Source of the DNA: Lamellibrachia satsuma
Lineage: Eukaryota > Annelida > Polychaeta > Sabellida > Siboglinidae
DNA: 64,000 nucleotides
Reading direction: 5' to 3'
NCBI GenBank assembly: GCA_033239005.1
Contig: BSQZ01000018.1
Location: 3,211,036-3,275,035 of the forward strand
Shown: positions 36,912 to 48,500 of the stretch, one piece after another
Layout: every line of letters starts with the position of its first letter
Position numbering within the stretch: position 1 is the first letter of the stretch
The notes under the pieces: model-generated
Databases searched by the model: none
What the model was told of the DNA's origin: nothing
Seen by the model: the letters and a program-made list of their open reading frames with translations, nothing else
Position numbers and translations under genes: made by a program

Positions 36912-38540
36912 CAGGCATGGGTTCTATTACAGCCAATCTATTATTATTACTTCTTACTGTTTCTATTACTATTACATTAATTATAATCTATTACTATTAC
37001 TATTACCAGGATATCTATTACAATTACTATTACTTGGTCGTTAATACAGAAAAGAACTCAGAAGTTTGGCTCAGATCAATGCTTACTTTGAATTCAGTAA
37101 ATATTGCAGCTCCTGCTCTAAGATAACATTTGTTGCCTGCACAATGTGCACATATCTGAAACCATGCCCTTTGTGTGTGCTACGAATGTGTGAAGCCATT
37201 GCCACCCCAATGGGGCATCTCCACAATTATTAGTAATTGGTTTGTTACTCCTGCATTGTTTCATTGAGCAGGTATTTCTGAATCAGGGATGGGTCCAATT
37301 ACACAAAATTATATCAATTACAATTACATTTAATTTTTTATTTCAATTACAATTACCATCATAATTGTCCAAATCAATTACAATTACACTGTTTCAATTT
37401 CAATTACATTATGCGGAACCAAATATATTCAGCATTTGTTAATCCATTAGGCCTCAGGATTTTATTAAAACATGCCACCATGTTCCCAGGATTTCTGGCA
37501 AATTTCAACCGATTTTACCTCCTTGTGGTCAAAAAAATCTGTACAAAAAAACTATTCTATTTTGAAGAGTATTAATTTCTGTACATGCATGTATAAATAG
37601 AAATAGGATATATTAATAAAAAGTTGACATTTGATCACAATTTACAAAGACAAAATAGTACATTTGTCAAAACTTTTAAAGTTGCGACTGACATTTGACA
37701 ATGATCCCATGCTATAACCCTATGCAACTCAGCTAAGAAAATGTAGCTATATGTGTTCGCTTTGCACCACTGAAAACATTATCAAATTCTGACAGTTATT
37801 TTTCAGGTTACAACATAGTTTATCATGACAAATATAGAAATAAAAATTGTTGAGATAGCGTGAACAAAACTGATGAAAATCAAGATTTCCAAAAAGGCAA
37901 CACATGCACGTAAAGAGCTGTTGTTGTTGCAAAATGTATCCGCTAGGGCGTGGCAAAATTTGGTAGCATTTAGTTCAGTAGTTATTCGCCAGGATTTTTT
38001 TTAATTGAGGGTCCCGTATGTGGCTGGCGGCGGCCGTTCCAGGACTGCACAGGTAGTAGTTTGTGATATAAAGCGTACTGTAATTGATTGTAATTGACAT
38101 AAATTTTCAATTATACAAAATATAACAATTACAGCAGAATTTCGAAACCATAGTCAATTACAATTACACAATTTTGCTGTAATCAGTTACAATTACACAA
38201 TTTTGTTGTAATCAATTACAATTAAATAATTGGACCCAGCCGTGTTCTGAATTCATCCAAATTATCAGTCTACTGCCATACTGGTTTTTTCAAGTTGTTT
38301 GAATAACGACTCGGCCATTGTATGTACATTGTTTACAATTACTAGCAGCTAGAATAACATGCAAACAAACCAGATGTTTTGTAAGGTTGCAGCAGAAGAT
38401 GTAATAGAAACGTAATAGATTATTATATATTACTTTAGTATCTATTACTATTACTTTTGAAAAAATCTCATCTATTACTATTACTATAAAACTATTACAT
38501 ATTACAATTACTATTACATATTACTATTACCCCATGCCTG
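36912..38540. mobile_element. hAT-like non-autonomous transposon (outer element of a nested pair)
   Basis: The left end is CAGGCATGGG and the right end, read inward, is CAGGCATGGGGTAATAGT. The element is flanked by ATAGGTAC (36904-36911) and ATAGGCAC (38541-38548), an 8-bp target duplication with one change, as expected for hAT transposition. Both subterminal regions are made of iterated ATTACT/TATTAC words on the left (36920-37030) and right (38400-38530), likely transposase-binding arrays. No transposase is encoded. Without the nested insertion it would be about 660 bp. Confidence 0.85.
37284..38244. mobile_element. hAT-like non-autonomous transposon (inner element)
   Basis: Inserted within 36912-38540. 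It is flanked by an identical 8-bp duplication, TTCTGAAT, at 37276-37283 and 38245-38252. The ends CAGGGATGGGTCCAATTA and, inverted, CACGGCTGGGTCCAATTA are terminal repeats with two changes. Iterated CAATTA words fill the first and last 150 bp. No transposase frame is present; the interior (about 37430-38060) has no recognised coding signal. Confidence 0.9.
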
Positions 38541-38776
38541 ATAGGCACTAGACAAGGACACTTATAAATGGTAAGATTGGATTATTGCAGCTAAGATGCT
38601 TTATGAGCACGATGATGTCACATGTCAGTAAACTAAACTGTTATAAACCATATTTGTTGGTTGAAATTACACTAAAAACAAAGAAAAACTACATGAGCCA
38701 TGTGATATTACATGTTATTAACTAGATACTCACAAACAGATGCGTACTTTTGGAAAATTTCCACCATTGTATTGTC

Positions 38777-38930
38777 CCAAACATCATAAATGTTTAAAAA
38801 CAAGGTCGACATATCTCAGAGGAGGGATTACACATAGATTAAAAATGTTGTACTCTCGATAAGCCAATGGCTTCATTATCCACTTGCCATCTGGGCCTTT
38901 GCCTTGGATGGCAATCTTGTTAAATCATTA
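38777..38930 (+). repeat. CR1-like LINE 3'-end fragment
   Basis: GTTTAAAAACAAGGTCGACA-TATCTCAG, then CTCGATAAGCCAATGGCT and CCACTTGCCATCTGG match the tails at 63610-63775 and 63925-64000. Translated, the first part is the FKNKVDTYLR-type C terminus of the same LINE family. Only the last 150 bp is present, so it is a heavily 5'-truncated insertion. Confidence 0.75.
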
Positions 38931-38934
38931 TTTT

Positions 38935-40325
38935 GCCAAGAATTGGCTGTCAGTCTACTCATAGTTGGCTGCACTGTACAGCTGTTTTGTTAATGTTATT
39001 TTATCATGCAGATGGCACCACAGACTATGCTAATTACCCATATAAAACAAAAGACAAACCGCAAATATTTAGATATCTTAAACTTAGCTGTTCACCATGT
39101 TCTTTGCATATGTTGACTCATGCCTTTCAGGTGTCTGTACTGAAATCATTTGATCTATGGGTGTAAATTGTTCAAAAGGTCACTGGTATTACATCTGAAT
39201 ATCATGTAAATTCATACAAATGAAAGAAACCTGGTATTTTGCCTGATATTTTTGTGTGGAGAAGCATGAACAGAATATTAGCTCCCTCAACTAGCTAAAT
39301 GAGTACATCTGATTTTGCTGCCCACACCATGTGTATAACATATATGCATCTGTTTTTTATTAGAAGTTCTAAATGAACACATTTTGGACTGCTTTTGAGG
39401 TGTCATGATACTATATCCCCTATTATTTATTTGGCTCAAAGGATAAATGCCATCAGTTCCATTTCGATAATGTAACTTTGCTATCGAACAATACAATGTT
39501 TTTGTTTTCTAAGAGAAGACCTGATATATTGTTAAATGTTTTGGCTTGCCTAAAACTTAAGTGAAATGGTTAGTGATAAGAAGTTTTTCAAATAAAAAAT
39601 TAGGATACCATATTATGGTTGAGCTGAGATTGGGAAGTGAATGTCATTGTTGTCAAACGATCATTATGATGCAAAGTAGCAATGATATTTAATGCCAGTG
39701 ACCTTTTGAACATTTAATGATTCAAGTCACAAAAAGTGATGCGTAAATCACCGTACAGCGTCGGCACACCAAGCGGAATGTAATATACCTACCCAGGGCA
39801 TTGCCATTGGTTACATTTTTGTGCTCATCATTCAACATGTGACAATTTTACTTGTATCCCATCCGAATACACCAGGGTCCAGGCCCAAGCCGACTAGCCG
39901 AGAAAATACAACAGTAAAGACTGACGGGAGGGGGGGTGTCTATGCTATGGCCTCTTAGTTTTAACTTTATTTTAACTTTCTGCAATGGACCAGTGCTTTA
40001 GCTTACGTTTTCAATAAGTCATATAAAACAATCCTGTTTAAATAATTAATATTTCAACGACAAAATCAGAATACATCACTTGAAATAGGCATGAATTAAT
40101 GTGTAATGCGATAGTTATTTTTGACACTGACAGTTGTTTCTAATTCTATTTCTTGGATCGTTTGAGTGAATTGGTGTGTTTAACGTGTGCGTACCTATAT
40201 CGGACGTGCCTTTTACTTTTCTTTGTTCGTCGGTCGACGTTATTTTACTAGAAGCGACGCGTAGCAAAGCTGAAAACGAAATTTTTTAGCACCTGCCCCA
40301 AAACACCCATTTCGGCTTCACCCAC
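38935..40325. other. Non-coding stretch upstream of TM2D1
   Basis: No gene or classifiable repeat. 40130-40330 becomes richer in CpG, which fits the approach to the TM2D1 promoter region. Confidence 0.45.
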
Positions 40326-40332
40326 CCAAAAT

Positions 40333-40622
40333 AAATATGGCGGCACTTCCTGTCAAACCTTAATATCCTTCCGCATCTAAACTTCCATTTACTACAATTA
40401 AATTACATTGTATGACAATTGTTAAAATGTCCATTACTGTCTCAAACCTGCATTGTTTTCATGGGTGGTTTATAATATGTTTATATGTCGCCCAAAATAC
40501 GATCGCACATTAGAATCTGGAGATTTATTTATTTCAGTGTACGCATATGATTTAGGTGTTGTTCGGTTCTAGCAGAAGAAAACGTCAAGCGAATATAAAC
40601 AGATGGTAAATCATGGCGGTGA
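40333..40622 (+). promoter_or_regulatory. Likely TATA-less promoter region of TM2D1
   Basis: Two YY1-like words, ATATGGCGGC (about 40335-40344) and TCATGGCGG (40611-40619), lie 370 and 85 bp upstream of the TM2D1 start codon. The first is followed by ACTTCCTG, an ETS-type site. YY1 and ETS sites close to the start are common in TATA-less housekeeping promoters of animals. No TATA box is seen at the right spacing. The transcription start cannot be placed. Confidence 0.4.
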
Positions 40623-40701
40623 ACGTGTAGTAGTCTTCCTAAGGAAGCCTAGCTAGCATAAAAAGTGAAACATTGCGTTTGTTCACACATACATTGACAC
40701 A

Positions 40702-41839
40702 ATGCGTACACCTTTAAGTGTGGTCTTGCCAGTGCCATGGCTGATTGTGGTAGCTGTCACGACCGCTGCCCGCACTGGCGACAGCGATACCGTCGCTAAT
40801 TCATCCGCTAATTCGACTTCCTCGCTCGAGGTGAAAGTCAGCCCGAGGCCGAGTGCATATTCGCCCACAGAGACGAAAGCCCCGCCGGACACGCCGAAAT
40901 TCAAGGACAGGACATCGTTGAATTGTTCATTGTTACAACCTGGCCAGTATCCATTTTTCAAGCCCTACAATGTCATTGGCACTGGTTTCACTGACACTGT
41001 CTGAAACTGATTCTGACGAATCTGAGACAATGATAAATAAAACAAACTCCATGCTCTGGCCTCAGGCTCAGCCTCTGACATTACATATATCGGTATAATG
41101 GCCAAGAAGGGCCATCGATATTGCGTGCTGAATTTTGTACCATTATGCAGGTGTCATCAGTGACATCACTCCAGCACACAACATAGATGGCTCTTCATAC
41201 ATCAGTCCCCATGACATGGACAAGGCCCAAACTATCCAGAATCAACAAATAGCCTATGCTATTTGAGCTGAGTAGCCCAGATAGTTTGTGAGAAACTACT
41301 ATACCATGTTTTTGTTCACAAATGAAATATATGTTACAACACTTGTCTTAGGTTTCTGCTCACAGATGACAGCAATCAAGATACATATCACTCGACAGTC
41401 TATTGATTGTATTTTAAAAATAAGAATGTGTGTAACAGCTGCTAGAGCTTACTCAACATGTCAGTCTCCAACCTAAGGTACCAGTATGAGCTCAGTCCTT
41501 TTAGATATCCTATAATTGCTGTAGCCAAAAGCTTTTCAGTCATTCACATGCAAAAGCATGCTATTTGTTCTTATGTGTTTGGTTGAATGGCTTTCAGATA
41601 TGGTGATAGCAACATCTTATACTAAAATGTAAGTTTTATGCCTTAACCTGTGAAAGATACAGGTGCTTAGACCCAGAAATAGACCCAGAAACTCAAGCAG
41701 CCAAGAACTGCACAAAAGAACGGCTGGTTAAAGGTAATGTGCAGAAATGCAGGAATCAAGTAGTGAGGGTTTTCCAATGGATAATTTTGTTAGATCTGTT
41801 TTGGCTATAATATATACAGTGTGTGTGTATGTATGTATG

Positions 41840-41881
<42 letters not shown>

Positions 41882-43692
41882 ATGCAATTTAGTATGTGTA
41901 CTGTGTTAACTTGTCATTTATTTTCATATGGTAATACAGGTCTGGTAATTAGACTTGTGACATCTGCAATAGGCCTGTTCACCTAGGATTTGTCTCGACA
42001 GCCACAGAAGAAAATGCTGCACTTGCATAAACTAAAAATGGACATTTTAACAACATCATCTTGCACGAACAGAATATTCATACACTATTCTGATACCAAC
42101 TAATGTTTCTTTTTCTCATTTCCAGTTCCTTGTTTGCCAACCGAAGGCATATTTTGTAATTTGCAAACGCACACTGGCCTGACAGTAGGCTTCTATAAGG
42201 AGGTTCCTTGTAGATGGACGTAAGTAGAAAATGTAATAAACAAATTAATGTTTTGTTCAATATGGCACAAACTTTAAATGACAGTTATTTAACGATATCT
42301 TAATTTCGGCCTAAATTGATATATATGGAGCTGTGCAATTCATAAATGATCTATTTTACTATGTACCTATATTCATTCAAAAAATTTACCCAAATGATGA
42401 ATAATTTGGCTCACCAGTTGAAAGCCAGTTTCAGGAGTTAGTTTCAATGTGGGGATCATACAAGAATTTGATCTCAAGCTTCAATATGAACCTTGTCATA
42501 AAAATAAGAACAGTTGTGTATCATAAATAAAATTTGTCTCTGTCATAATACTTACACCGAGATGCCCTCTACGTTGTAGGAATGGCAAGAAGTTTAGCAC
42601 AGCACTCTTGTTATCCGTCTTTCTTGGCTGGCTCGGAATCGACAGGTTTTACCTTGGATATCCAGCTATAGGTAGTAGCCCATTGTTTTATACACTACAA
42701 TACAATACAAACATTTCTGTCACACCAAAATCGTCAGGAACTCGACCTCAGAGGATCATCAAAACTAAAGGATTAGGTAATCTTAAATCAGTATATAAAT
42801 TATTTGTTGTTGAAACTAACAGTTCATTTGATTCCAAGTAGTGTTGGTTTCCAGGTCGGTCTCACTCAATGTTGTAAAGGATAATGTTTTTGGATGCTGA
42901 TTTAGAAGTCTTGAATGGTTACACTGTTAACTTAAAAAAGTGGCAGATGCATTACTTGTACATGCATTGTAACACTATTTATCCCCAAGTTGTTTGGGGT
43001 GCCTTACGAATGTTTTTATCAATTCATTGACATTGTAGGCTTGGCAAAGTTCTGCACATTTGGCTTCATGTTTGTGGGTCATCTCTTAGATATACTCCTC
43101 ATAGCTATACAGGTGAGTTTTAACGAAGACAGTTGTCACTTGTCAGTGTTGTTATTTTAAGAAATGTATGGAAAAACCAGTATGCAGACATGAGTAGTCC
43201 ACAACACAGGATGTACACCGATTTATCTCAAATCCTACACAAGTTTGTTGGAAAGCATATCTGGTATATTCCACATTTGTGCATGCACGAATGAGTGCAC
43301 ATGCACATATGTAAACACTGAGTGCTGCTAATGTATAGTTACTTTGCAGCAAGAACATTTACTGCATGCTTTCTGGCTATGCAAAGTTATGCTAAATACG
43401 CAGCATAAATTTGATTTTACAAGTGAAACATGTTCTCTTAAATGTCTCCTTGAATAAGCAATAATGTTGTCATCATCAATGAATTGGTACAAAGACCAGC
43501 CTGTACTTATTGTTTATGATACAGATTACATCGGACATATCTGATGTAGCGTGTATAATAATGCTGTTGCTTGTTCTGCAGACTGTTGGTCCTTCAGACA
43601 GATCAGACTACATTGTGGATTACTACGGAGCTGGCTTGTTTCGAATAAATCAAGACAACTATACTTACGTCAGACCGCCAAAATATACATAA
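40702..43692 (+). CDS. TM2D1: TM2 domain-containing protein 1 (TM2D1), complete, six exons
   Basis: A conserved two-pass membrane protein related to fly Almondex-group proteins; human TM2D1 was described as an amyloid-beta-binding protein. Exons: 40702-40946, 41657-41733, 42126-42219, 42580-42671, 43039-43112, 43582-43692. All borders are GT/AG and phases close to 230 residues (human about 207). There is a signal peptide at 1 to about 22, a Ser/Thr-rich stretch to about 70, and a Cys-rich extracellular part at 74-137 (NCSLLQPGQ; YRCLDPEIDPETQ; VGFYKEVPCRW). The TM2 domain has helix 1 at about 144-159, the conserved DRF motif at 160-162 (GIDRFYLGYPAIG) and helix 2 at about 172-194. The C-terminal TVGPSDRSDYIVDYYGAGL is the family signature. 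It is convergent with RAD23. A possible poly(A) signal AATAAA lies at 44187. TM2D1 rather than TM2D2/3 is chosen from the GPSD-x-YI-x-DYYG tail. Confidence 0.95.
41821..41879. repeat. (GTAT)n(TA)n microsatellite in TM2D1 intron 2
   Basis: GTGTGTGTATGTATGTATGT runs into (TA)n about 90 bp after the exon-2 donor. No inverted repeat brackets this one, unlike the tracts near 9.1, 30.6 and 61.6 kb. Confidence 0.9.
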
Positions 43693-44421
43693 CACAGTGC
43701 ATTTTGTTTCAATACATACTTCACTCACTGTATATATATGTATATATATATGCTCATTGTGGGATTATAGAACAGTATATTTTGAGCATTCCAAGATGCT
43801 TTCAAATACTGTTGTTGAGTCACTGATATGTGGTATAATTAAAACAATTTATTTTATCATACTGCATTGTGGTTTATACTGTATTGTGGTCTGTTTTTCT
43901 GAAGTGTCACGCAGGTACAGCTAGACATGTCAATGGTCACATGCTACAACATTTACCAGAAAACTTCAATGACAAATTTTATTGTACAATAGATGGCATA
44001 CGAACAGTAATCAAATAATTCTCCAGTAACTGAAAAATGGAAATATTTTAAATTCTTACTTAAATGTGTAAACTGTTCAGATGTAATTCTACATTCAGTT
44101 CTCTTGCTGCCATGGGTCAGATATGGGCACTAACAACGCAGCCGAGAGGTGTAACAGGGAAGGCATATAAACTGCACGTTTTCTACAATAAATACAGTTA
44201 GCATGATTTTCCCCAAATTTGGTGAAGAATTATCATCAATAAGGGTTTTGTCTTCCTACTCAACAATTCCCCCACCCCCAAGATTCTGATTATACATTAT
44301 GTGCCCCATCTAAAATATTGTGTTCCCTAAAATGATTTCAATTCATAGAGGGAAACACCCTGTTTGCATACTTCACGCATAATTACTGCCACACACTTTG
44401 CACACCACACAATGTTTTAGT

Positions 44422-44726
44422 TAGAGGTGTAACGATGCACAGGTTTAGAGACAAATCATTATGAGCTCACCATTCAATGTGATATAGAAACGATTAAAAA
44501 AAAATACAACAATACTTCCTAATCACTTTATTTTCAGGTCATAGGTTCCATATGCTGATTACACAAATGCCCAATGTAAGCAGTTAAGTTTTGAAATTCT
44601 GACTCGATATTTCAACCCTCAAACCAACTGTTTAAGTATCATTATACATATCAAAACCGATGTATAACGATATGCATCATGTTGTAATGTAATGTTGTAA
44701 TGGTTGCATGTATCATTACACCTCTA
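44422..44726. mobile_element. hAT-like MITE, 305 bp
   Basis: Ends TAGAGGTGTAACGATGCA and, inverted, TAGAGGTGTAATGATACATG form terminal repeats. The TAGAGGTGTAACGAT-type end is common in animal hAT elements. The flanks GTTTTAGT and GTTTCATG are only partly alike, so the target duplication has decayed or is offset. It lies between the convergent TM2D1 and RAD23 genes and contains a TTTATT (AATAAA on the minus strand) that RAD23 could use. Confidence 0.7.
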
Positions 44727-44814
44727 GTTTCATGTACTCGGACACAGCTGAACTGATGTACACAATGAATGAGAAGCCAGTTTAGTGGTGAAGACATTGA
44801 AACATCCCAGCAGT

Positions 44815-45243
44815 TCATACAACACAATTAATAGACCATAATGTGATCCATAATGTGATTGTAAAAGTGGCTCCATGCCAATATCTCTTGCTGTTTCCTT
44901 GCATCTGGGAAAAGACTGGGAAAGTATCTGACATGATAGATTTTACAGACTCAATAAAATGGTAAGTTATTCTGCTCATATTTAGAATGTGTCGATACGG
45001 TGGGTAGTTATATCCATAAAGCCAACTGATAAGTCCAAGAGAAACTAAAATGAACATAAACACAGTGAAAGAGAACATTAACAGCATATACACAGCATTC
45101 GCTGAAACGCCAACAGTGTTCAGCTGATAACTACAAACAACCGCAGCCTGTTGCTCATCATGGTCAACTTGCAGACACTTTGATGCCAGGCTTTCAGTGG
45201 ATCTTGTACGTATATATAAATGGGAGTAGGCAACATAACACAT
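44815..45243 (-). CDS. Uncertain 142-residue open frame downstream of RAD23
   Basis: Not recognised. It contains one long hydrophobic segment (AVYMLLMFSFTVFMFILVSL, about residues 51-70), followed by GLISWLYGYNYPP. It begins about 300 bp past the RAD23 stop codon on the same strand, so it may simply lie in the RAD23 3' untranslated region. No splice sites, conserved motif or codon evidence supports translation. Confidence 0.2.
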   Translation of the reverse strand: MCYVAYSHLYIRTRSTESLASKCLQVDHDEQQAAVVCSYQLNTVGVSANAVYMLLMFSFTVFMFILVSLGLISWLYGYNYPPYRHILNMSRITYHFIESVKSIMSDTFPVFSQMQGNSKRYWHGATFTITLWITLWSINCVV

Positions 45244-45543
45244 TGAAGCAGCTTATCCAACAGTCCAACTTGTGAAACGATACGTGAATGAAGTAATTAT
45301 GATGTAATCAGGTTTTATAGCACTGCTATTGTCGGCTGCACCTTCTGCTGTCCCATCCTATGACAACACAAATTGTCGATAATGTACTCGAAGTAAATTC
45401 TCCATAACAAAGCCAACAGAGTCTTAGGCACCGATGCACAACAGAAATCTTGACGCCACCTCCCGACCGAGGACAACGTTTCCGTTTCCAAATACCAGCA
45501 TCGACCGACGACAGCATGATAACGCAGTGGCCTTGTAACTAGG

Positions 45544-48500
45544 TCAACTTGGTGGTGGCTGGTCATCTTCGTCGAAGTCTTGAGAAAGTAGAAAATTGGC
45601 AGCGAGGTCCTCGTTCTTCTCGCATGCAAAGTATGCCTGGATACACAATCCCTCGGAGAATCCCAGTGCTTTTAACTACAGGGAACACAGTGAAAGCAAG
45701 ATTAGCACACAAGTGATACTGTGCAGAATACCATAATTATTTTGATAAAACCATTACATAATTGTATATAGTAGAACCATGACATTTTTACCTTTATACG
45801 TCCATTGATATTACGCAGGTAATAAAAAAAATTAAATATATTTTATTTACAAGAGAATTCTATAAAGTGTATTGATTTCCCTAGGATTTTCCTAAAACAC
45901 ATCACACGTTAAGCATTAAGTTATAAGTCATTGAGGAATATCACATGACAGGTTCCTATTGGAAGAGTTCATGAAGTCATGCAACTAAAAAATTTTTCTT
46001 GTAATTATCATTCTTTTAACTCGCATCAAACGCTGCCAATTTGGTATACATCTTGTCTAGATACTGAGAGACAACCCAGTCCTGTGTAGACCAGCAATCA
46101 ATGTCACAGCATGTCAGGGATATCAAGTAGTTTGTCTCTAATTAAAATAACTGACTATATACATTGAACAATGTGAGATACGAACCCTGTCTATAGCTTG
46201 CTTTTCTTCTGGAGTGACTTGAATATACCCACTCTCCACACCTGGAGAGCCCCTCGCTCCTGCTGGACCACCCTGCGCCACCCCACCGACGCTGCCAGCA
46301 CCACCACCGCCCTCAGGCTCATTCAACATCTGCACAAACCTCTCCTGGTTCTCAGTGATCACCTGCAAACACATGCTAACTTTGTAGCTGGTTGATTCAT
46401 GCCAAAAACATCAAATGTTAGTTTCAATGTTCATATTAAAGCATTTGTTCATAACCAATTATACAATATTCTTCTGACTTCAAGGCTGTAGACATGCTTT
46501 ATCCACTGATGTCTGGTAGTAATGGTAACCCACTAGCATCAGAATAACTGGTGAATATTAGCCAGCTAGTCACTAGTTTCCTGTTTGTGCAATCTCTGCT
46601 GATATTTGCTTGTTTAAGGACATGATTTAGTTAGGTAGAAATAATTCTGATGTGTACTGGAATCACAGTAACCAGGCGATATATTCCAAATTTCCAAAAG
46701 GACTGTTTTTTTAAAGATGGACTGGCATAATATGACGTTAGTGCCAAGGGATTATTTGTGGTGTCGAGTGTCGACGTTCAGTTTAATATTTCCTAGCATG
46801 TTATGAAGAAAAAAATTAAAAAATCAACTGACATGCTAGCCACCCCAACTAACTTAAACTGTGCAGAATGACCAACCTACCAGGTGATGTCTGAATTGCC
46901 TCTACATCACCAAATCATGTCAACATGCAAAAACCAAAACTATGGGACTGAATATCGAATATGATAATGACCTAATCTGTCCTGTCCTATCTTCAGACTT
47001 GTTCCTTATATTTTCTGACAGAAGGCTAAGGAACAAGTGGAACGTAGTTCCCACCATGCTTCCTTGCAGGCCTACCTGAAGCAACCTGGGGTTGGATAGT
47101 CGAATCTGCTGTAGGAAAGTCTGAAGGAGGTTAGGATTTTGCTGAATGAGCTGTCTCATCTGCTGGAACTGAGGCTGACTGCGCAGGAACATAAGTGGGT
47201 CTTCTGCAATGGAGAGACAGCGTATCACACAGCTGATGGTCTCAATATTGTGGCTTTCTAACCAGTCTATCAAATGTTCCACTTCCGGCTACTATAAGAA
47301 TAATATATCACAGAGAAGAGCAGTGTTACAGAAACTGTAGTGACGATTCAAAAATTCAACAGGTATCCATAGACTCATACATTCTTTTAACAAGATGTCT
47401 ATCTAAAGAAACAAGCGTCAGATGGCAAATGGACAAGAAAGACATTGTTTAATCGAATCAAACTGAGTCCACTTTTATCAATTCTGTTTTTAAACACATT
47501 GACAATGCTTGCATTTATACAATCAGTAGATCATTAATTTTATCCCTGCGAGAACAAATACTTTCCTACATCCAATCTACATTGTTCTTTTAGTAACTGT
47601 ACATCATTGCCTCAAGTTCTACCTTCCATAAGTTTGAAGAAGATATTTCTACCAATAATTTCATAACCATTCAATACTAAACTGACAATGGCATACATTT
47701 CTATCGCACACCTCTAACTGTTGAGAAAATGAGTCCAGTTGTTTGACAATTAATCACTCCTTCACCAACCTGCACCTTCTTGACCACCAGCTGTCGGACT
47801 GCCTGGGGTAGGAGGGTTGCCCTCGGCCGGTGTGGCAGGCACCACTGTTGTTGGAGCCGCAGGTGTACTGGCCGGAGGCATACTGACCGAAGGCATACTG
47901 ACCGGTGGCGTACTTCCTGCTAAATCAACCACAAGTGGCGCCCCTGCTGTTGGTGCTCCCGCTGGTGGTGCCCCTGCAGGTGGTGCCCCTGCAGGTGGTG
48001 CCCCTGCAGGCGGTGCTCCTGCAGGCGGTGCTCCTGCAGGTGGAGGTGGCGCAACCGGCTCATCTGGGATGCCCTGTCAGCAGACAAAAGGAAGCATTAC
48101 AGGCAGTTCTTCTTCAAGCCCAGAGCTGCAGGAATTGTTACTGTTACTTTATTGTTTCAATATCTGCTAAATACACATACTAGTGACTTAATACCACTGC
48201 ACAAAGTAACACTATCATTGCAAAAGACAACACAGGTTCTTCGATTCTCTTGCTCATGTCATGAAAATTCAAACATATTTAATCTTGACCACGGCTAGCT
48301 CGTTTGTACAAATTAGCATATTATTTATGACCAGATCCGGTAAATTAAGCAAAGGGCAAAAGCGGTCTGGCTCTATATACGCTAAAACAAGATTATTCAC
48401 ATTTTCACACACCCTTTTACTCGATCTAATGATCAAAATAATTTTTTTTAATGATTTCAAGAAAAGCATGCCCTCTTTAACCAACTGCGCGTACATACAC

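Noticed and set aside
36917..37126. 69-residue frame at the left end of the outer hAT-like element
   Set aside because: Translation of iterated TATTAC words; not a transposase.
46920..47282. Longer 120-residue version of the RAD23 XPC-binding exon starting upstream
   Set aside because: The extra N-terminal part ([12 protein letters not shown]) is intronic: a strong TTGCAG acceptor at 47204 gives the right phase and restores the family sequence.
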